Source: Streptacidiphilus rugosus AM-16 (lineage in GTDB: Bacteria > Actinomycetota > Actinomycetes > Streptomycetales > Streptomycetaceae). From it: DNA of 64,000 nucleotides. Positions within the stretch are counted from its first letter, which is position 1; each line of letters starts with the position of its first letter. The stretch is taken from positions 4,774,001 through 4,838,000 of the forward strand of contig NZ_JQMJ01000004.1 of the NCBI RefSeq assembly GCF_000744655.1, read 5' to 3'. The notes beneath the pieces were generated by a model. The model had not been told where the DNA came from and did not search any database. It was given only the letters and a program-made list of their open reading frames with translations. A program made the position numbers and the translations under genes. Positions 1 through 9,511 of this stretch are shown here, piece after piece.

Positions 1-235
1 AACCGACGACTCCCTTCGAGAGGGCGAGCGCGGACGAGGGCGCGCGGGCGCGACGTCGGACGGGCCGACGTGGGCGGACGCGGCTGTCGCCAAGCTAGGC
101 GCGGCAGATGGGCCTGTCCACGCCCAGGACAGGATCGGGCCGGGATCGGCCCGGATCAGCCCGGGCCAGTGGCCGCCGAGAGTCCGGCAACACCATCCCC
201 TAGATAGATGTACGTTGCAGGTATATGTTTGTCTT
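1..235. other. Upstream intergenic, GC-rich
   Basis: I see no convincing gene here. The stretch contains GC-rich inverted segments around 135-170 (repeats of GGGCC/GGATC) that could form a hairpin, and an AT-richer patch just before the transporter start (about 200-235) where a promoter would be expected. A gene crossing the left window edge cannot be excluded. Confidence 0.4.
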
Positions 236-1495
236 ATGCAACCAGCCGAAGCCGCCGCCGGGACAGCCGGCGCCACCGCCAGCCCGTTCAAGCAGCCCAA
301 GGCCGTCTTCGCCGTCGCCTTCGCCTGCGTCGTCTCCTTCATGGGCATCGGGCTCGTCGACCCGATCCTTCCGGCCATCTCGAGCCAGCTCCGGGCCACG
401 CCCAGCCAGGTGACGATGCTGTTCACCAGCTACCTGGTGGTCACGGCCTTGGCCATGCTGGTGACCGGCTGGGTCTCCAGCCGGATCGGCGCGAAGAAGA
501 CACTGATCGTCGGGCTCGCGATCATCGTCGTCTTCGCCGCACTGGCCGGCGCTTCCGGCAGCATCAGCGGGATTGTCGGGTTCCGGGCCGGATGGGGTGT
601 CGGGAACGCGCTGTTCATCGCGACCTCGCTGGCCGTCATCATCGCCTCGGCGAGTGGCGGATTCGTCGGCGCGATCATCCTCTACGAGACCGCGCTGGGC
701 CTCGGCATCGCGGTCGGCCCGCTGCTGGGCGGACTCCTCGGCGAGGTCAGCTGGCGCGGGCCGTTCTTCGGGGTCTCCGCGCTGATGGCGATCGCGCTGA
801 TCGCGACCGCCGTCCTGGTCGAGCCGCTGCCGCTGCCCGAACGGCGGACCGGGCTGCTGGAACCGCTGAAGGCGCTGCGCCACCGCGGTCTGCTGACCAT
901 CTCGCTCGCGGCGCTCTGCTACAACTGGGCCTTCTTCACCGTTCTCGGCTACGCGCCGTTCCCGATGCACCTCGGCGCGATCCAGCTGGGCTGGGTCTTC
1001 ACCGGCTGGGGCGCGCTGGTGGCGGTGTTCGCTGTCTTCGGCGCACCGTGGGTCGAGCGTCGCCTCGGGACGGCCAGGACCCTGTACGCCAACCTCGCCC
1101 TGTTCGCACTGATCGTGCTGGCCATCGGCCTCTGGACGGACCACCAGGCGGTGCTGATCGTCGCCGTGATCGCGGCGGGCATCCCGATCGGGATCAACAA
1201 CACGGTGACCACCCAGGCCGTCATGTCCGTCTCCCCCGTCGAGCGGCCGATCGCCTCGGCCGCCTACGGGTTCGTCCGCTTCATCGGTGGCGGGCTCGCG
1301 CCCTACGCGGCGGGCAAGCTGGTCGAGCACTACGGCGTGCACGTGCCGTTCTACCTGGGCGCGGGCGTGCTGGTGCTGGGCATCGTGATCCTCTCGACGG
1401 CGCACGGCCTGCTGGAACGGGCGACCGCCGGTGAGCTGGAAGGCGAGTCCGACGGCGAGTGGGGCCTCACCCACCCCGCCGAGGTCGACGCCTGA
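236..1495 (+). CDS. MFS transporter (drug/metabolite efflux type)
   Basis: A 419-residue integral membrane protein of the major facilitator superfamily, expected to export a small molecule using the proton gradient; the substrate is unknown. The sequence shows about twelve hydrophobic segments, an early LVDPILPAI segment in the first helix and an SSRIGAKK loop between helices 2 and 3, as in the DHA1 family. I chose the ATG at 236 (MQPAEAAAG); a longer form from 215 is possible but adds seven residues with no function. No ribosome-binding site is obvious, so translation may be leaderless. It stands alone, with the next gene 34 bp downstream on the same strand. Confidence 0.85.
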   Translation: MQPAEAAAGTAGATASPFKQPKAVFAVAFACVVSFMGIGLVDPILPAISSQLRATPSQVTMLFTSYLVVTALAMLVTGWVSSRIGAKKTLIVGLAIIVVFAALAGASGSISGIVGFRAGWGVGNALFIATSLAVIIASASGGFVGAIILYETALGLGIAVGPLLGGLLGEVSWRGPFFGVSALMAIALIATAVLVEPLPLPERRTGLLEPLKALRHRGLLTISLAALCYNWAFFTVLGYAPFPMHLGAIQLGWVFTGWGALVAVFAVFGAPWVERRLGTARTLYANLALFALIVLAIGLWTDHQAVLIVAVIAAGIPIGINNTVTTQAVMSVSPVERPIASAAYGFVRFIGGGLAPYAAGKLVEHYGVHVPFYLGAGVLVLGIVILSTAHGLLERATAGELEGESDGEWGLTHPAEVDA

Positions 1496-1529
1496 TCCCG
1501 GGCGCGGGACGAGCTGCGACACTTGACCG

Positions 1530-2342
1530 GTGACCAGCGACCCCACTCCCGCCCCCGCCTCAACCCCCTCCTCCGCCCCTGCGCCCGCCCCTGCGCCCGC
1601 CCCTGCGCCCGCCCCTGCGCCCGCGCAGCCGACGCGGACCTCCGACCACCCGTTCGCCGACCGGGCGGACCAGCGCGACAGCGCGCCGCAGTACGTACTG
1701 CCGCTGGTCGTCCGGATCGAGCGGGCCGATCCCCCCGAGCACACCGACGCGCTCGAGACGGCGGCCCGGGCCGTGCTGGCGTTCCTGACCGACGAGCGGG
1801 TCACCGCGCCGGACGGGGAGTGGGCCGAGGCGGTCGCGGCCTGGCAGGACGCCAGGATCCGCAAGGTGGTGCGGCGGGCGCGCGGCGCGGAGTGGCGCAA
1901 GGCGGAGGAGCTTCCTGGGCTGACCACCACGGGCAAGGCCGCCGAGGTACGGGTCTTCCCGCCGATCCCGCTGGACGGCTGGCCCAAGGAGCTGGCCAAG
2001 CTCCAGGTCTCAGGTACCGAACTGACCGACGACGCCCCGCCGCCCGCCGCCGGTCCCGACGAGCCGGTCCTCTGGCTCAACCCGGAGCTCGACATGTCGA
2101 CCGGGAAGGCCATGGCGCAGGTCGGCCACGCGGCGCAGCTCGCCTGGTGGGCGTTGCCGGAGGCGGCCCGTACGGCATGGCGCGCGGACGGGTTTCCGCT
2201 CGCCGTCCGCGTCTCCCCCGCGTCGGCCTGGCCGGCGTTGACGACGGCGGGGCTCCCTGTGGTCCGCGACGCGGGCTTCACCGAGATCGCGCCCGGCTCC
2301 TGCACCGTCGTGTCGGATCACCCGGCGCTGCGCGCGGGCTGA
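1530..2342 (+). CDS. Peptidyl-tRNA hydrolase, PTH2-like
   Basis: A 270-residue cytoplasmic protein with a C-terminal PTH2-type domain, marked by GKAMAQVGHAAQLAWW, which resembles the glycine/lysine/histidine-containing PTH2 core. PTH2 enzymes release peptides from prematurely dropped peptidyl-tRNA. The N-terminus begins with a low-complexity Ala-Pro linker (residues about 8-32) made by a 12-bp tandem repeat. Start is the GTG at 1530. The family assignment rests on the C-terminal third; the middle of about 120 residues is less recognisable, so a related domain of unknown activity is possible. Confidence 0.65.
   Translation: MTSDPTPAPASTPSSAPAPAPAPAPAPAPAPAQPTRTSDHPFADRADQRDSAPQYVLPLVVRIERADPPEHTDALETAARAVLAFLTDERVTAPDGEWAEAVAAWQDARIRKVVRRARGAEWRKAEELPGLTTTGKAAEVRVFPPIPLDGWPKELAKLQVSGTELTDDAPPPAAGPDEPVLWLNPELDMSTGKAMAQVGHAAQLAWWALPEAARTAWRADGFPLAVRVSPASAWPALTTAGLPVVRDAGFTEIAPGSCTVVSDHPALRAG
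1575..1622 (+). repeat. 12-bp tandem repeat coding for Ala-Pro
   Basis: Four exact copies of GCCCCTGCGCCC lie inside the 5' end of the PTH2-like gene and encode an (AP)n linker. The repeat length is a multiple of three, so copy-number change would keep the frame. Confidence 0.9.
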
Positions 2343-2412
2343 CAGCCCGGGAATCCGCACCCGGGCCGACCCGCTCCGACCCGCTCCGCCGTGCCGACCC
2401 GCACCCCGCGCC

Positions 2413-2889
2413 TCAGCGCGGCTCCCCCGGATAGGTGCCGAAGGACCAGCGGTTGCCCTCGGGGTCGCGGGCGGCGAAGTCACGGGAGCCGTAGTCGGTC
2501 TCGTGCAGGCCGGAGGTGATCTCGGCCCCGGCGGCACGGGCCCGGGCGCAGACGGCGTCGGGATCGGCGGTGACGACGTAGGCCCCGAAGGAGCCGGGGC
2601 GCAGCGGCCACGCGTCGCCCGCGTCGGTGTCGCGGACCGAGCCGAGCATGATCCCGCCGCCCTCGGGCCAGGACAGCTGCGCGTGCTCGACCAGCTCGCC
2701 CTCGCCGTAGACGACGGTCTCCTCGAAGCCGAAGGCGTCGACCAGGAAGCGGATCAGCGCCCGCGCGTCCTTGGCCCGCAGGGTCGGCCAGACCTGCGGG
2801 GCCGGCGGCACACGCGAACCGGGCTCGCGCCGGTCGGCGGGCTCGCGCTGTTCGGCGGACTCGGCGTGCTGAACGGACTCGGTGCTCAT
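2413..2889 (-). CDS. VOC-superfamily (glyoxalase-like) protein
   Basis: A 158-residue protein of the vicinal oxygen chelate fold. The beta-alpha-beta pattern is visible (ALIRFLVDAFGFEE, then the C-terminal DYGSRDFAARDPEGNRWSFGTY, typical of the second VOC half). Such proteins act as metal-dependent lyases or dioxygenases, or as drug-binding resistance proteins; the substrate is not readable here. Start ATG at 2889 has a GAGGAGG ribosome site about 10 bp upstream. It lies 49 bp after the AraC-type regulator on the same strand, so the two probably share a transcript. Confidence 0.8.
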   Translation of the reverse strand: MSTESVQHAESAEQREPADRREPGSRVPPAPQVWPTLRAKDARALIRFLVDAFGFEETVVYGEGELVEHAQLSWPEGGGIMLGSVRDTDAGDAWPLRPGSFGAYVVTADPDAVCARARAAGAEITSGLHETDYGSRDFAARDPEGNRWSFGTYPGEPR

Positions 2890-2938
2890 GGCGGATGTGC
2901 CTCCTCGGACGCGCCGGACGTGCGGTACCCGTCCAGCG

Positions 2939-3973
2939 TCAGCCGGGCGGGTGGTGACCGGCTTGGACGTTTCGGAACTCCTCCGCCAGCCACGCGCTCG
3001 GTGTGCAGCCGGCCAGTGCGGTGAACTCGCGGTCGAGGTGGGACTGGTCCGCGTACCCGAAGTCCGCGGCCAGGAGCGCCAGGTTCGGCCGGCCGAGGCC
3101 CACCGCCGTCCCTGCGGACGCCACGCCGCGGGCGAGGCCGCGGCGGGCCAGGTCGAAGCGGACCACGCGGGCGGCGGCCTTCGGGGTGAGCCCGATCTCG
3201 GCGAGGAACCGGTTCTGCAGGTGGCGTCCGCTCCAGCCGACCTCCTCCGCCAGAGCCGCGACCCTGACCCGGCCGCCGGAGGCCAGGAGCAGCTGCCAGG
3301 CACGCAGCACCTCGGGCGGTGGCCCGAGACGGTCGCCCAGGCGTCCGAGCCGGCCCAGCAGCCAGGCGTCCAGGACGCCGAAGCGCGCCGTCCAGCCGTC
3401 GGCCTCGCGCAGTCGCTCGTGGACCACGCTGGCGTCGGGGCCAAGCACGTCGTCCGCGTGCACGTCGATCCCGGCGAGCCCGCCGGCGGGCAGGCCCAGC
3501 AGGGCGCGTGCGCCGAGCGGACCGAGGGCGACCTGGACGCCGGACTGACGTCCGGGCACCTCGATCAGCGCAGGTGAGGTGTGCAGCCCGCCGAGCAGGG
3601 TGCGGTAGTCCCCCGGCGGGTCGCGCGGATCGGGGTGCGCGGCGACGGTCAGCGGTTCGTCGAGGGTGAGGATCAGGGTCAGGTACGGCGAGGGCAGGCC
3701 CCGGTGCCTGGTCTCCGGCACGCCGCGCTGCCGGTAGCCGGAGTACCAGCCGACCAGGCCGCGCAGAGGTGGCGCGGGCACGCCCCTCACGGCTTCGTCG
3801 ACGAGGCCGGGACCGCCACCGACGACGCTGCGCGCGACGCCGCTCACGTCGCCGTCGACACCGCCGCCGGCCTCGCCGACGACGCCGCTCGGACCGGCCG
3901 GGCCGCTGCTCGTGTCGGCTTCCACTCCCCCATTCTCGCGCGCGGTCCGACGCGCGTCCTTGCCAGTGATCAC
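2939..3973 (-). CDS. AraC-family transcriptional regulator
   Basis: Up to 344 residues. The C-terminal third carries a two-HTH AraC/XylS domain: [20 protein letters not shown] is the first helix-turn-helix and the [18 protein letters not shown] segment matches the family signature of the second. The N-terminal part is a ligand-binding region with a DUF6597-like look. The true start is uncertain; the first 40 residues are Gly/Ser-rich and a GTG further in is possible. It is divergent from the lactate-oxidase-type gene and upstream of the VOC gene, so it may control either. Confidence 0.8.
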   Translation of the reverse strand: MITGKDARRTARENGGVEADTSSGPAGPSGVVGEAGGGVDGDVSGVARSVVGGGPGLVDEAVRGVPAPPLRGLVGWYSGYRQRGVPETRHRGLPSPYLTLILTLDEPLTVAAHPDPRDPPGDYRTLLGGLHTSPALIEVPGRQSGVQVALGPLGARALLGLPAGGLAGIDVHADDVLGPDASVVHERLREADGWTARFGVLDAWLLGRLGRLGDRLGPPPEVLRAWQLLLASGGRVRVAALAEEVGWSGRHLQNRFLAEIGLTPKAAARVVRFDLARRGLARGVASAGTAVGLGRPNLALLAADFGYADQSHLDREFTALAGCTPSAWLAEEFRNVQAGHHPPG

Positions 3974-4031
3974 TTCGCTGGGTCAGGCTGTCGAACGACC
4001 ACAACCACTCGACGGGGAGGCGCGCGGCACG

Positions 4032-5204
4032 ATGAGTCAGCAGTTCGGCGACTACCAGAACGAGATCTACATCAACGGCCTCTTCGGGCGGCCTCCTCAG
4101 CTGCCGATGGCCCATGCCGAGCTGGCACGGCGGGCGGAGGCGGCGCTGCCGGACGGGGTCTGGTCCTACGTCGCGGGCGGCGCGGGCGACGAGCGGACGC
4201 AGGACGCGAACGTCCGGGCCTTCGACGGGTGGGGGCTGGTGCCGCGGATGCTGGTCGGCGCGCAGCAGCGCGACCTGAGCGTGGAGATGTTCGGGCTGAC
4301 GCTGCCCACTCCGCTGTTCATGGCCCCGGTCGGCGTCGTGGGGCTGTGCGCCCAGGACGGACACGGGGATCTCGCGACCGCGCGGGCGGCGGCCAGGACC
4401 GGCGTGCCGATGGTCGCTTCGACCCTGACCGTCGACCCGATGGAGGAGGTGGCCAAGGAGTTCGACGGCACGCCGGGCCTCTTCCAGCTCTACACCCCGA
4501 CCGACCGCGAGCTCGCCGCCAGCCTGGTGCAGCGGGCCGAGGCAGCAGGATTCGCCGGGATCGTGGTCACCCTCGACACCTGGGTGACCGGCTGGCGCCC
4601 GCGCGACCTGGCGACGGGCAACTTCCCGCAGCTGCGCGGACACTGCCTGGCGAACTACTTCTCCGATCCAGTCTTCCGGTCCCGTCTGGAGAAGACCCCG
4701 GAGGAGGACCCGACCACCGCGGTGCTCACCTGGACCCAGCTCTTCGGCAACCCGCTGACCTGGGACGACCTCGAATGGCTGCGTTCGCTGACCCGACTGC
4801 CGCTGATCCTGAAGGGCATCTGTCACCCCGACGACGCCCGGCGCGCACGCGACGCCGGCGTGGACGGGCTCTACTGCTCCAACCACGGCGGCCGCCAGGC
4901 CAACGGCGGCCTGCCGGCGCTGGACGCCCTGCCGGGCGTGGTCGAGGCGGCGGACGGACTGCCGGTCCTCTTCGACTCCGGCGTCCGCTCCGGCGCGGAC
5001 GCGATCAAGGCGCTGGCGCTCGGCGCGACGGCCGTGGGCATCGGCCGCCCCTACGCCTACGGCCTGGCCCTGGGCGGCACGGACGGCATCGTCCACGTGC
5101 TGAAGACGCTGCTCGCGGAGGCCGATCTGATCATGGCCGTCGACGGCTACCCCACCCTGGCCGACCTCCGCGCCCCCGGCGCGCTGCGGGCCGTGCGGGT
5201 GTGA
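4032..5204 (+). CDS. FMN-dependent alpha-hydroxy-acid oxidase / lactate monooxygenase type
   Basis: A 390-residue FMN enzyme of the (S)-2-hydroxy-acid oxidase family, which oxidises L-lactate or a related hydroxy acid in the cytoplasm. The catalytic SNHGGRQ motif is present (His285 by this start), with the LPLILKGI strand carrying the FMN/substrate lysine and a [16 protein letters not shown] phosphate-binding segment near the C-terminus. The N-terminal [12 protein letters not shown] stretch is typical of lactate 2-monooxygenase relatives rather than short lactate oxidases. Start ATG 4032 follows a GGGGAGG site about 13 bp upstream. It is divergently transcribed from the AraC regulator. Confidence 0.85.
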   Translation: MSQQFGDYQNEIYINGLFGRPPQLPMAHAELARRAEAALPDGVWSYVAGGAGDERTQDANVRAFDGWGLVPRMLVGAQQRDLSVEMFGLTLPTPLFMAPVGVVGLCAQDGHGDLATARAAARTGVPMVASTLTVDPMEEVAKEFDGTPGLFQLYTPTDRELAASLVQRAEAAGFAGIVVTLDTWVTGWRPRDLATGNFPQLRGHCLANYFSDPVFRSRLEKTPEEDPTTAVLTWTQLFGNPLTWDDLEWLRSLTRLPLILKGICHPDDARRARDAGVDGLYCSNHGGRQANGGLPALDALPGVVEAADGLPVLFDSGVRSGADAIKALALGATAVGIGRPYAYGLALGGTDGIVHVLKTLLAEADLIMAVDGYPTLADLRAPGALRAVRV

Positions 5205-5380
5205 CCGCTCGGCCGTCCCGCACCGCAGGCTGATCCACCATCTGATCCGCCGCCCGACCCGGCGCGACCCGCCGCCCGACCCGAGCCGCTCCGCCCCCGC
5301 GTCCCGCGGAAGCGGAGCGGGCCTGTCTTTCTGACGCATGGTCATTGACGGTGCACCCCACGCCGGACGACCCTGTACAC

Positions 5381-6949
5381 ATGTTCAGAACGGATGTTCA
5401 GAACAGCGACGCGCCCGCCCCTGACACCCCCGGCACCCCTCACACCCTCGACGCGGCCTTCGACGTCGCCGTCGTCGGCGCGGGCATGGCGGGGATGGCG
5501 ACCGCGCTGCGGCTCCAGGCCGCCGGGCTGTCGACCGTCGTGCTGGAGGCGCACGGGCACGCGGGCGGCTGCGCGGGGTACTACCGCAGGCGCGGGTTCT
5601 CCTTCGACGTGGGAGCGACCACGCTGGTCGACTTCGAAGCCGGGGGCGTGGGCGCGGAGCTGCTCGACAGCGTGGGGCTCGGTCCCCTCGACGCCGAGCC
5701 GCTGCCCGGCTACCGGGCCTTCCTGCCGGACCGGGAGCTCGTGCTGCACCGCGACCCCGGCCTATGGCACGCCGAGCGCCTGCGGGCGCTGGGCGACAGC
5801 GAGCCGCACCGCCGGTTCTGGGCGCTGCTGGACCGGCTGGCCGAGACCTTCTGGCGGGCCAGCCGCGCCGGGGTTCGGCTGCCGGTGCGCGGGCCCGCCG
5901 CCGCACTGCAGGACGTGCGCGCGCTCGGCGCGACCGGCCTGCCCCTGGCCCGCTACCTGCGCTGGACCCTGGGTGACGCGCTGCGTCATCACGGGCTGCG
6001 CGACGACCTCCCGCTGACCGGCCTGCTCGCCATGCTCGTCGAGGACACCGTGCACACCGGTCTCGACGACGCCCCACTGATCAACGCCGCCCTCGGCGTG
6101 ACGATCCGAGGCGCGGGGCTGAGCCGGCACACCGGCGGGATGCACGGCTTCTGGCGCGCCCTGGTGTCGCACTACCGGGCACTGGGCGGCCGGTTGAGGT
6201 TCGCGTCCGCCGTCACGGGGGTCGACGGCGGCCCGGACCGGTACACGCTGACGACGCGGCGGGCGGCCGTCTGCGCTCGCCGCGTCGTCTGCGCGGTCCC
6301 GGCCTCCACCACCGCGCGGATCTGCGCGACGCTGCCGGTCGCGGCCAGGCTCCGCCCGTTCCTGCGCCGGGACGCGGACGCACTGGGCGGCGCCTGCGTG
6401 GTGCTGCTCGGCGTGCCGGAGGACGAGGTCACGGGCCAGACCCTGACGCACCATCAACTGATGCACAGCTACCGGCGGCCTCTGGGCGAGGGCAACAACA
6501 TGTTCGTCTCCGTCTCGGCTCAGGGCGACACGCTCAGCGCTCCGCCCGGGCACCGCGCGGTGATGATCTCGACCCATACCGAGCTCGCCGCCTGGCAGGG
6601 GCTCGACGAGGTGGGCTACCAGCAGCGCAAGAAGGAACTCACCGAGTTGCTGATCCACCAGGCCCGCCGTGCCTTTCCGCGTCTGGGCGAGCGCGCCGTG
6701 ATCGTGCAGGCCGGCACGCCGCGCAGCTACGAACGCTTCGCCTTCCGGCCCGCGGGCGCGGTCGGCGGGCCGCGGCAACGTCCGGCGAACACCAACCAGC
6801 ACGCCCTCCCGCACGACCTGGCGGGGCGCGGCAGCGGCCTGTGGCTCGTCGGCGACTCCACCTGGCCGGGGCTGGGCACCGTCGCCTGCGTGCTGGGCAG
6901 CCGCATCGTCGCAGAGGGCATGGTCCGCGAGAAGGGGTTCCGCCAATGA
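5381..6949 (+). CDS. Phytoene dehydrogenase-like (CrtI/CrtO-type) FAD oxidoreductase
   Basis: About 522 residues. An N-terminal Rossmann motif (FDVAVVGAGMAGMATALRL) and a C-terminal WLVGDSTWPGLGTVACVLGSR FAD-binding segment define the CrtI/CrtO amine-oxidase-like superfamily, whose members desaturate, isomerise or oxidise carotenoids and related polyenes. The gene overlaps the next one, a fatty-acid desaturase, by 4 bp, suggesting joint modification of a lipid or polyene. I prefer the ATG at 5381; TTG 5345 or GTG 5351 would add 10-12 residues. A repeated GTTCAGAAC site overlaps this start, so the first codons double as a likely operator. Confidence 0.75.
   Translation: MFRTDVQNSDAPAPDTPGTPHTLDAAFDVAVVGAGMAGMATALRLQAAGLSTVVLEAHGHAGGCAGYYRRRGFSFDVGATTLVDFEAGGVGAELLDSVGLGPLDAEPLPGYRAFLPDRELVLHRDPGLWHAERLRALGDSEPHRRFWALLDRLAETFWRASRAGVRLPVRGPAAALQDVRALGATGLPLARYLRWTLGDALRHHGLRDDLPLTGLLAMLVEDTVHTGLDDAPLINAALGVTIRGAGLSRHTGGMHGFWRALVSHYRALGGRLRFASAVTGVDGGPDRYTLTTRRAAVCARRVVCAVPASTTARICATLPVAARLRPFLRRDADALGGACVVLLGVPEDEVTGQTLTHHQLMHSYRRPLGEGNNMFVSVSAQGDTLSAPPGHRAVMISTHTELAAWQGLDEVGYQQRKKELTELLIHQARRAFPRLGERAVIVQAGTPRSYERFAFRPAGAVGGPRQRPANTNQHALPHDLAGRGSGLWLVGDSTWPGLGTVACVLGSRIVAEGMVREKGFRQ
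5382..5405. promoter_or_regulatory. Candidate TetR-type operator (two GTTCAGAAC boxes)
   Basis: Two copies of the palindrome GTTC-A-GAAC lie in tandem with 4 bp between them, together forming a 24-bp near-perfect inverted repeat. The site covers the start of the dehydrogenase/desaturase/TetR operon, so autoregulation by the TetR protein at 7808 is the simplest reading. This is inference from position and symmetry. Confidence 0.5.
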
Positions 6950-7815
6950 CGACCGCACCACCCCCGGCCTCCTCCCCCCGCCCCTCGCCCTCACCCTCGG
7001 CAACCACCCGCGGCCGTCCCGTCGACGCGCCCGGCCTGGCCGAGCTCGGGGCCGACCTGCTGCACACCTCCCGCGCGCGGCGCGCCGTCACGCTCAGCCG
7101 TCCGTTCGCGGCGGTGGCCTGCTTCGCCGCCGCCGCATGGGCGGGCTGGTGGTGGGCCGCTCCCCTGCTGGTCTTCGCCGCCTTCGTGGCGGTGGTCACC
7201 GCCACCCACGACGTGGTCCACGGCTCGCTCGGGCTCTCCCGAAGGGCTTCGCACTGGGCGCTGTTCGCGCTCGGGCTGGTCCTGCTGGAGAGCGGTCACG
7301 CCTACCGGGCCTCGCACACCCGGCACCACCGGCTCTTCCCGCACCCGGACGACCCCGAGGGGCATCCCGCCGATCTGACCTTCCTCCAGGCGGTCTGCCA
7401 CGGGCCGGTGTTCCTGCCGCGCCTGTGGTGGTGGGCGTTCCGTCGGGCGGACGACGCGGGCGAACGCGGCCGGCTGCTGGCCGAGGCGGCGGCGCCCTTC
7501 GCCGCCCTCGCGGCGGGAGTCGCGCTCTGGCCCCGCGTCCCCGGGGTGCTGGTCTACACGGCGATGGTGATCGTCGGCAGCTGGGTGTATCCGCTGCTGA
7601 CCGTGCATCTGCCCCACCACGGTTACGGAGACTCGCCGTTGAACCAGACCCGGACCCTGCGCGGGCGCCTCGTCCCGGCCCTCTTCCTGGAACTGACCTA
7701 CCATCTGGAGCACCACCTTTACCCGCAGGTCCCCAGCCACCACCTCCCCGAGCTGGCCCGCCGACTCGACGGCTACCTGCGGTCCCACGGCGTCCGGCCG
7801 GTGCGCGTTGTCTGA
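6946..7815 (+). CDS. Membrane fatty-acid desaturase / hydroxylase-type
   Basis: A 289-residue integral membrane di-iron enzyme of the fatty acid desaturase superfamily. The histidine clusters are visible: HDVVHGS, HTRHH and the C-terminal HLEHHLYP, with several membrane segments between. It likely introduces a double bond or hydroxyl into a lipid or carotenoid end group. ATG 6946 overlaps the upstream dehydrogenase stop (ATGA), and the TetR gene starts inside its last codons, so the three genes form one translationally coupled operon. The first 35 residues are Pro/Ser-rich and probably disordered. Confidence 0.85.
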   Translation: MTTAPPPASSPRPSPSPSATTRGRPVDAPGLAELGADLLHTSRARRAVTLSRPFAAVACFAAAAWAGWWWAAPLLVFAAFVAVVTATHDVVHGSLGLSRRASHWALFALGLVLLESGHAYRASHTRHHRLFPHPDDPEGHPADLTFLQAVCHGPVFLPRLWWWAFRRADDAGERGRLLAEAAAPFAALAAGVALWPRVPGVLVYTAMVIVGSWVYPLLTVHLPHHGYGDSPLNQTRTLRGRLVPALFLELTYHLEHHLYPQVPSHHLPELARRLDGYLRSHGVRPVRVV

Positions 7816-8503
7816 CACCCGCGGCCGGGTCATCGACGCGGCCCTCGGCACGCTCGTCGCGCACGGCTACGGCGGCACGACCGCCCGTGCGATCGCCCAG
7901 CGCGGCGGCTTCGCGCCCGGGGTGATCTACTACCACTTCGCCGATCTGGACGACCTGTTGGTCGCCGCGCTCGCACAGACCTCCGGCGCGCGGGCGGCGC
8001 GCTACCGCGAGGCGCTCGCGGGCATGGACCGGGCCCGCCCCGTGGTGGCCGCCCTGCGCTCGCTGTACCGGGAGGACGCCGAGTCCGGGCACATCTCCGC
8101 CGTCCAGGAGATCTACGCGGGCGCACGACCGGGGACCCCGCTCGCCGAGCAGCTGTCCGCCGAGACCCGTCGCTGGGAGAGGCTGGCCGAGGAGCTGATG
8201 ACGACCCTGCTGCGCGGCAAGCCCCTCGCCCAGGTGGTCAGGGTGCCGGTGGCCGCCCGTGCGGCGGTCGCCTTCTACCTGGGCATGGAGACCCTGACCC
8301 ACCTGGACCAGGACGGCAGTCGCCCGGCCGAACTCTTCGACCAGGCAGCACGACTGGCCGTGGTCTTCGACCGGATCCCGCGGGTACGACGCCGCGCTCG
8401 GCCCGCCGCCGCAGGCCGACGGCCGTCGTCGTCACCGGCACCCCGGTCGGGCCTCCGAAGCGAGGCGGCGCGAGAGGACCCGCACGGGGGCAGCGCCGGA
8501 TGA
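7808..8503 (+). CDS. TetR-family regulator
   Basis: A 231-residue DNA-binding protein. The N-terminal HTH is clear (RVIDAALGTLVAHGYGGTTA, then GVIYYHFADLDDLL, the typical TetR recognition end). The C-terminal ligand domain is less conserved and ends in a basic Arg/Pro-rich tail. The TTG start at 7808 overlaps the desaturase stop by 8 bp. As third gene of the operon with a symmetrical site at the operon start (5382-5405), it is the likely repressor of its own operon. Confidence 0.85.
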   Translation: MSDTRGRVIDAALGTLVAHGYGGTTARAIAQRGGFAPGVIYYHFADLDDLLVAALAQTSGARAARYREALAGMDRARPVVAALRSLYREDAESGHISAVQEIYAGARPGTPLAEQLSAETRRWERLAEELMTTLLRGKPLAQVVRVPVAARAAVAFYLGMETLTHLDQDGSRPAELFDQAARLAVVFDRIPRVRRRARPAAAGRRPSSSPAPRSGLRSEAAREDPHGGSAG

Positions 8504-8510
8504 CCGCCCG

Positions 8511-9401
8511 TCAGAACCAGGCGTAGGCCGGCAGGGTGTGCATGGCCACGGCCGCGCCGAGAGCCCGGGAGAGGTGGTCGCCGGCCAGTTCGGCGCGGGT
8601 GCCCAAGAGGACGGCGTCCGGGCCGTGGGCGGATTTCGCGGAGGCGAGGCGGGCGCGGGCGTCGGCGATGCCGTGCTCCATGGCCAGTTCGGCGTCGGGG
8701 GGCAGGTCGCCGGGCTCGAACTCGCCTCTGCCCGTCCCGACGCCCAGCGTCGCCAGGCGCTCGCGCAGCACGGACTCCAGCGGGAGCACCGGGCAGAAGC
8801 CGAGCAGGAAGTCCAGGACGGTGAAGAACTCGACGGTGTCCAGCACCTCGTCCCGCCACACCGGCCAGGTGGGCTCGGATGCGGGTTCGGGCGTGCCCCG
8901 GCCGAGGAAGTCGCTGAGCGGACGGAGTCTGAAGCCGCGGCGGAAGGCGGCGAACGCCTCCTCCGTGCCCTCCTCGACGGGCGCGGTGCGGCCGGTCAGC
9001 CCGACCAGTGCGGTCTCGGCGCGGATGACCTGGGCGACGCCGTCCGGCGTCCGCTCCTGCCAGCCGGGGCCGACCAGCAGGTGGTCCCCCGCCGCCCCGC
9101 CGGTACTGCGGGAGCCGACGAAGGCGACGTAGCTGGTGTCCAGGTCCTGGGCGGCCAGCACGTAGGGGCGCTCGGTGGCGGGAACGCTCAGCACCCACGG
9201 CTCGGTGCGCAGGTCCAGCCAGGCCCAGGCGGACGGCGGCCCGCCGGCGCCGGTCGGCGGCGACTCGTGCTGGAACACGCCGAAGCCCTCGCCCTCGACC
9301 GCCTGCTGGTACAGCACGCGGTAGTTCTCCAGCAGGGCATAACCCCAGATCCACCCCTCGGCGGCGGTGCGGCGGATCTCCTCGACGGGCGGGAATGCCA
9401 T
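8511..9401 (-). CDS. DUF1254-domain protein
   Basis: A 296-residue protein with the DUF1254 pattern: WVLSVPATERPYVLAAQDLD, then a GSRSTGGAAGDHLLVGPGW segment characteristic of this family. Function of DUF1254 proteins is not settled. Most are longer and carry a C-terminal DUF1214 domain that I do not see here. ATG 9401 is preferred over an upstream start because AGAGG lies at proper distance. There is no signal peptide with this start. It ends 7 bp from the convergent TetR gene. Confidence 0.7.
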   Translation of the reverse strand: MAFPPVEEIRRTAAEGWIWGYALLENYRVLYQQAVEGEGFGVFQHESPPTGAGGPPSAWAWLDLRTEPWVLSVPATERPYVLAAQDLDTSYVAFVGSRSTGGAAGDHLLVGPGWQERTPDGVAQVIRAETALVGLTGRTAPVEEGTEEAFAAFRRGFRLRPLSDFLGRGTPEPASEPTWPVWRDEVLDTVEFFTVLDFLLGFCPVLPLESVLRERLATLGVGTGRGEFEPGDLPPDAELAMEHGIADARARLASAKSAHGPDAVLLGTRAELAGDHLSRALGAAVAMHTLPAYAWF

Positions 9402-9511
9402 CTGCGCCTCTTCCTGCCGTACTGGCCCTGCTACCCGAGGGTGGACCGGAGGCGGCGGCTGCGCCACCCGGGGGAGGCCACCCGGGTGGCGCGAGCGTCG
9501 GCGACGCGGCC

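Noticed and set aside
1575-1622. 12-bp repeats considered as a CRISPR-like array
   Set aside because: Units are contiguous with no spacers and encode an Ala-Pro linker.
200-2305. Long minus-strand frame opposite the MFS and PTH2 genes
   Set aside because: Shadow of GC-rich codons; low-complexity Gly/Ala/Asp/Arg content and no family pattern, while the plus-strand genes are clear.
2886-5345. Long minus-strand frame opposite the FMN oxidase gene
   Set aside because: Covers two clear genes in other frames and has no recognisable domain.
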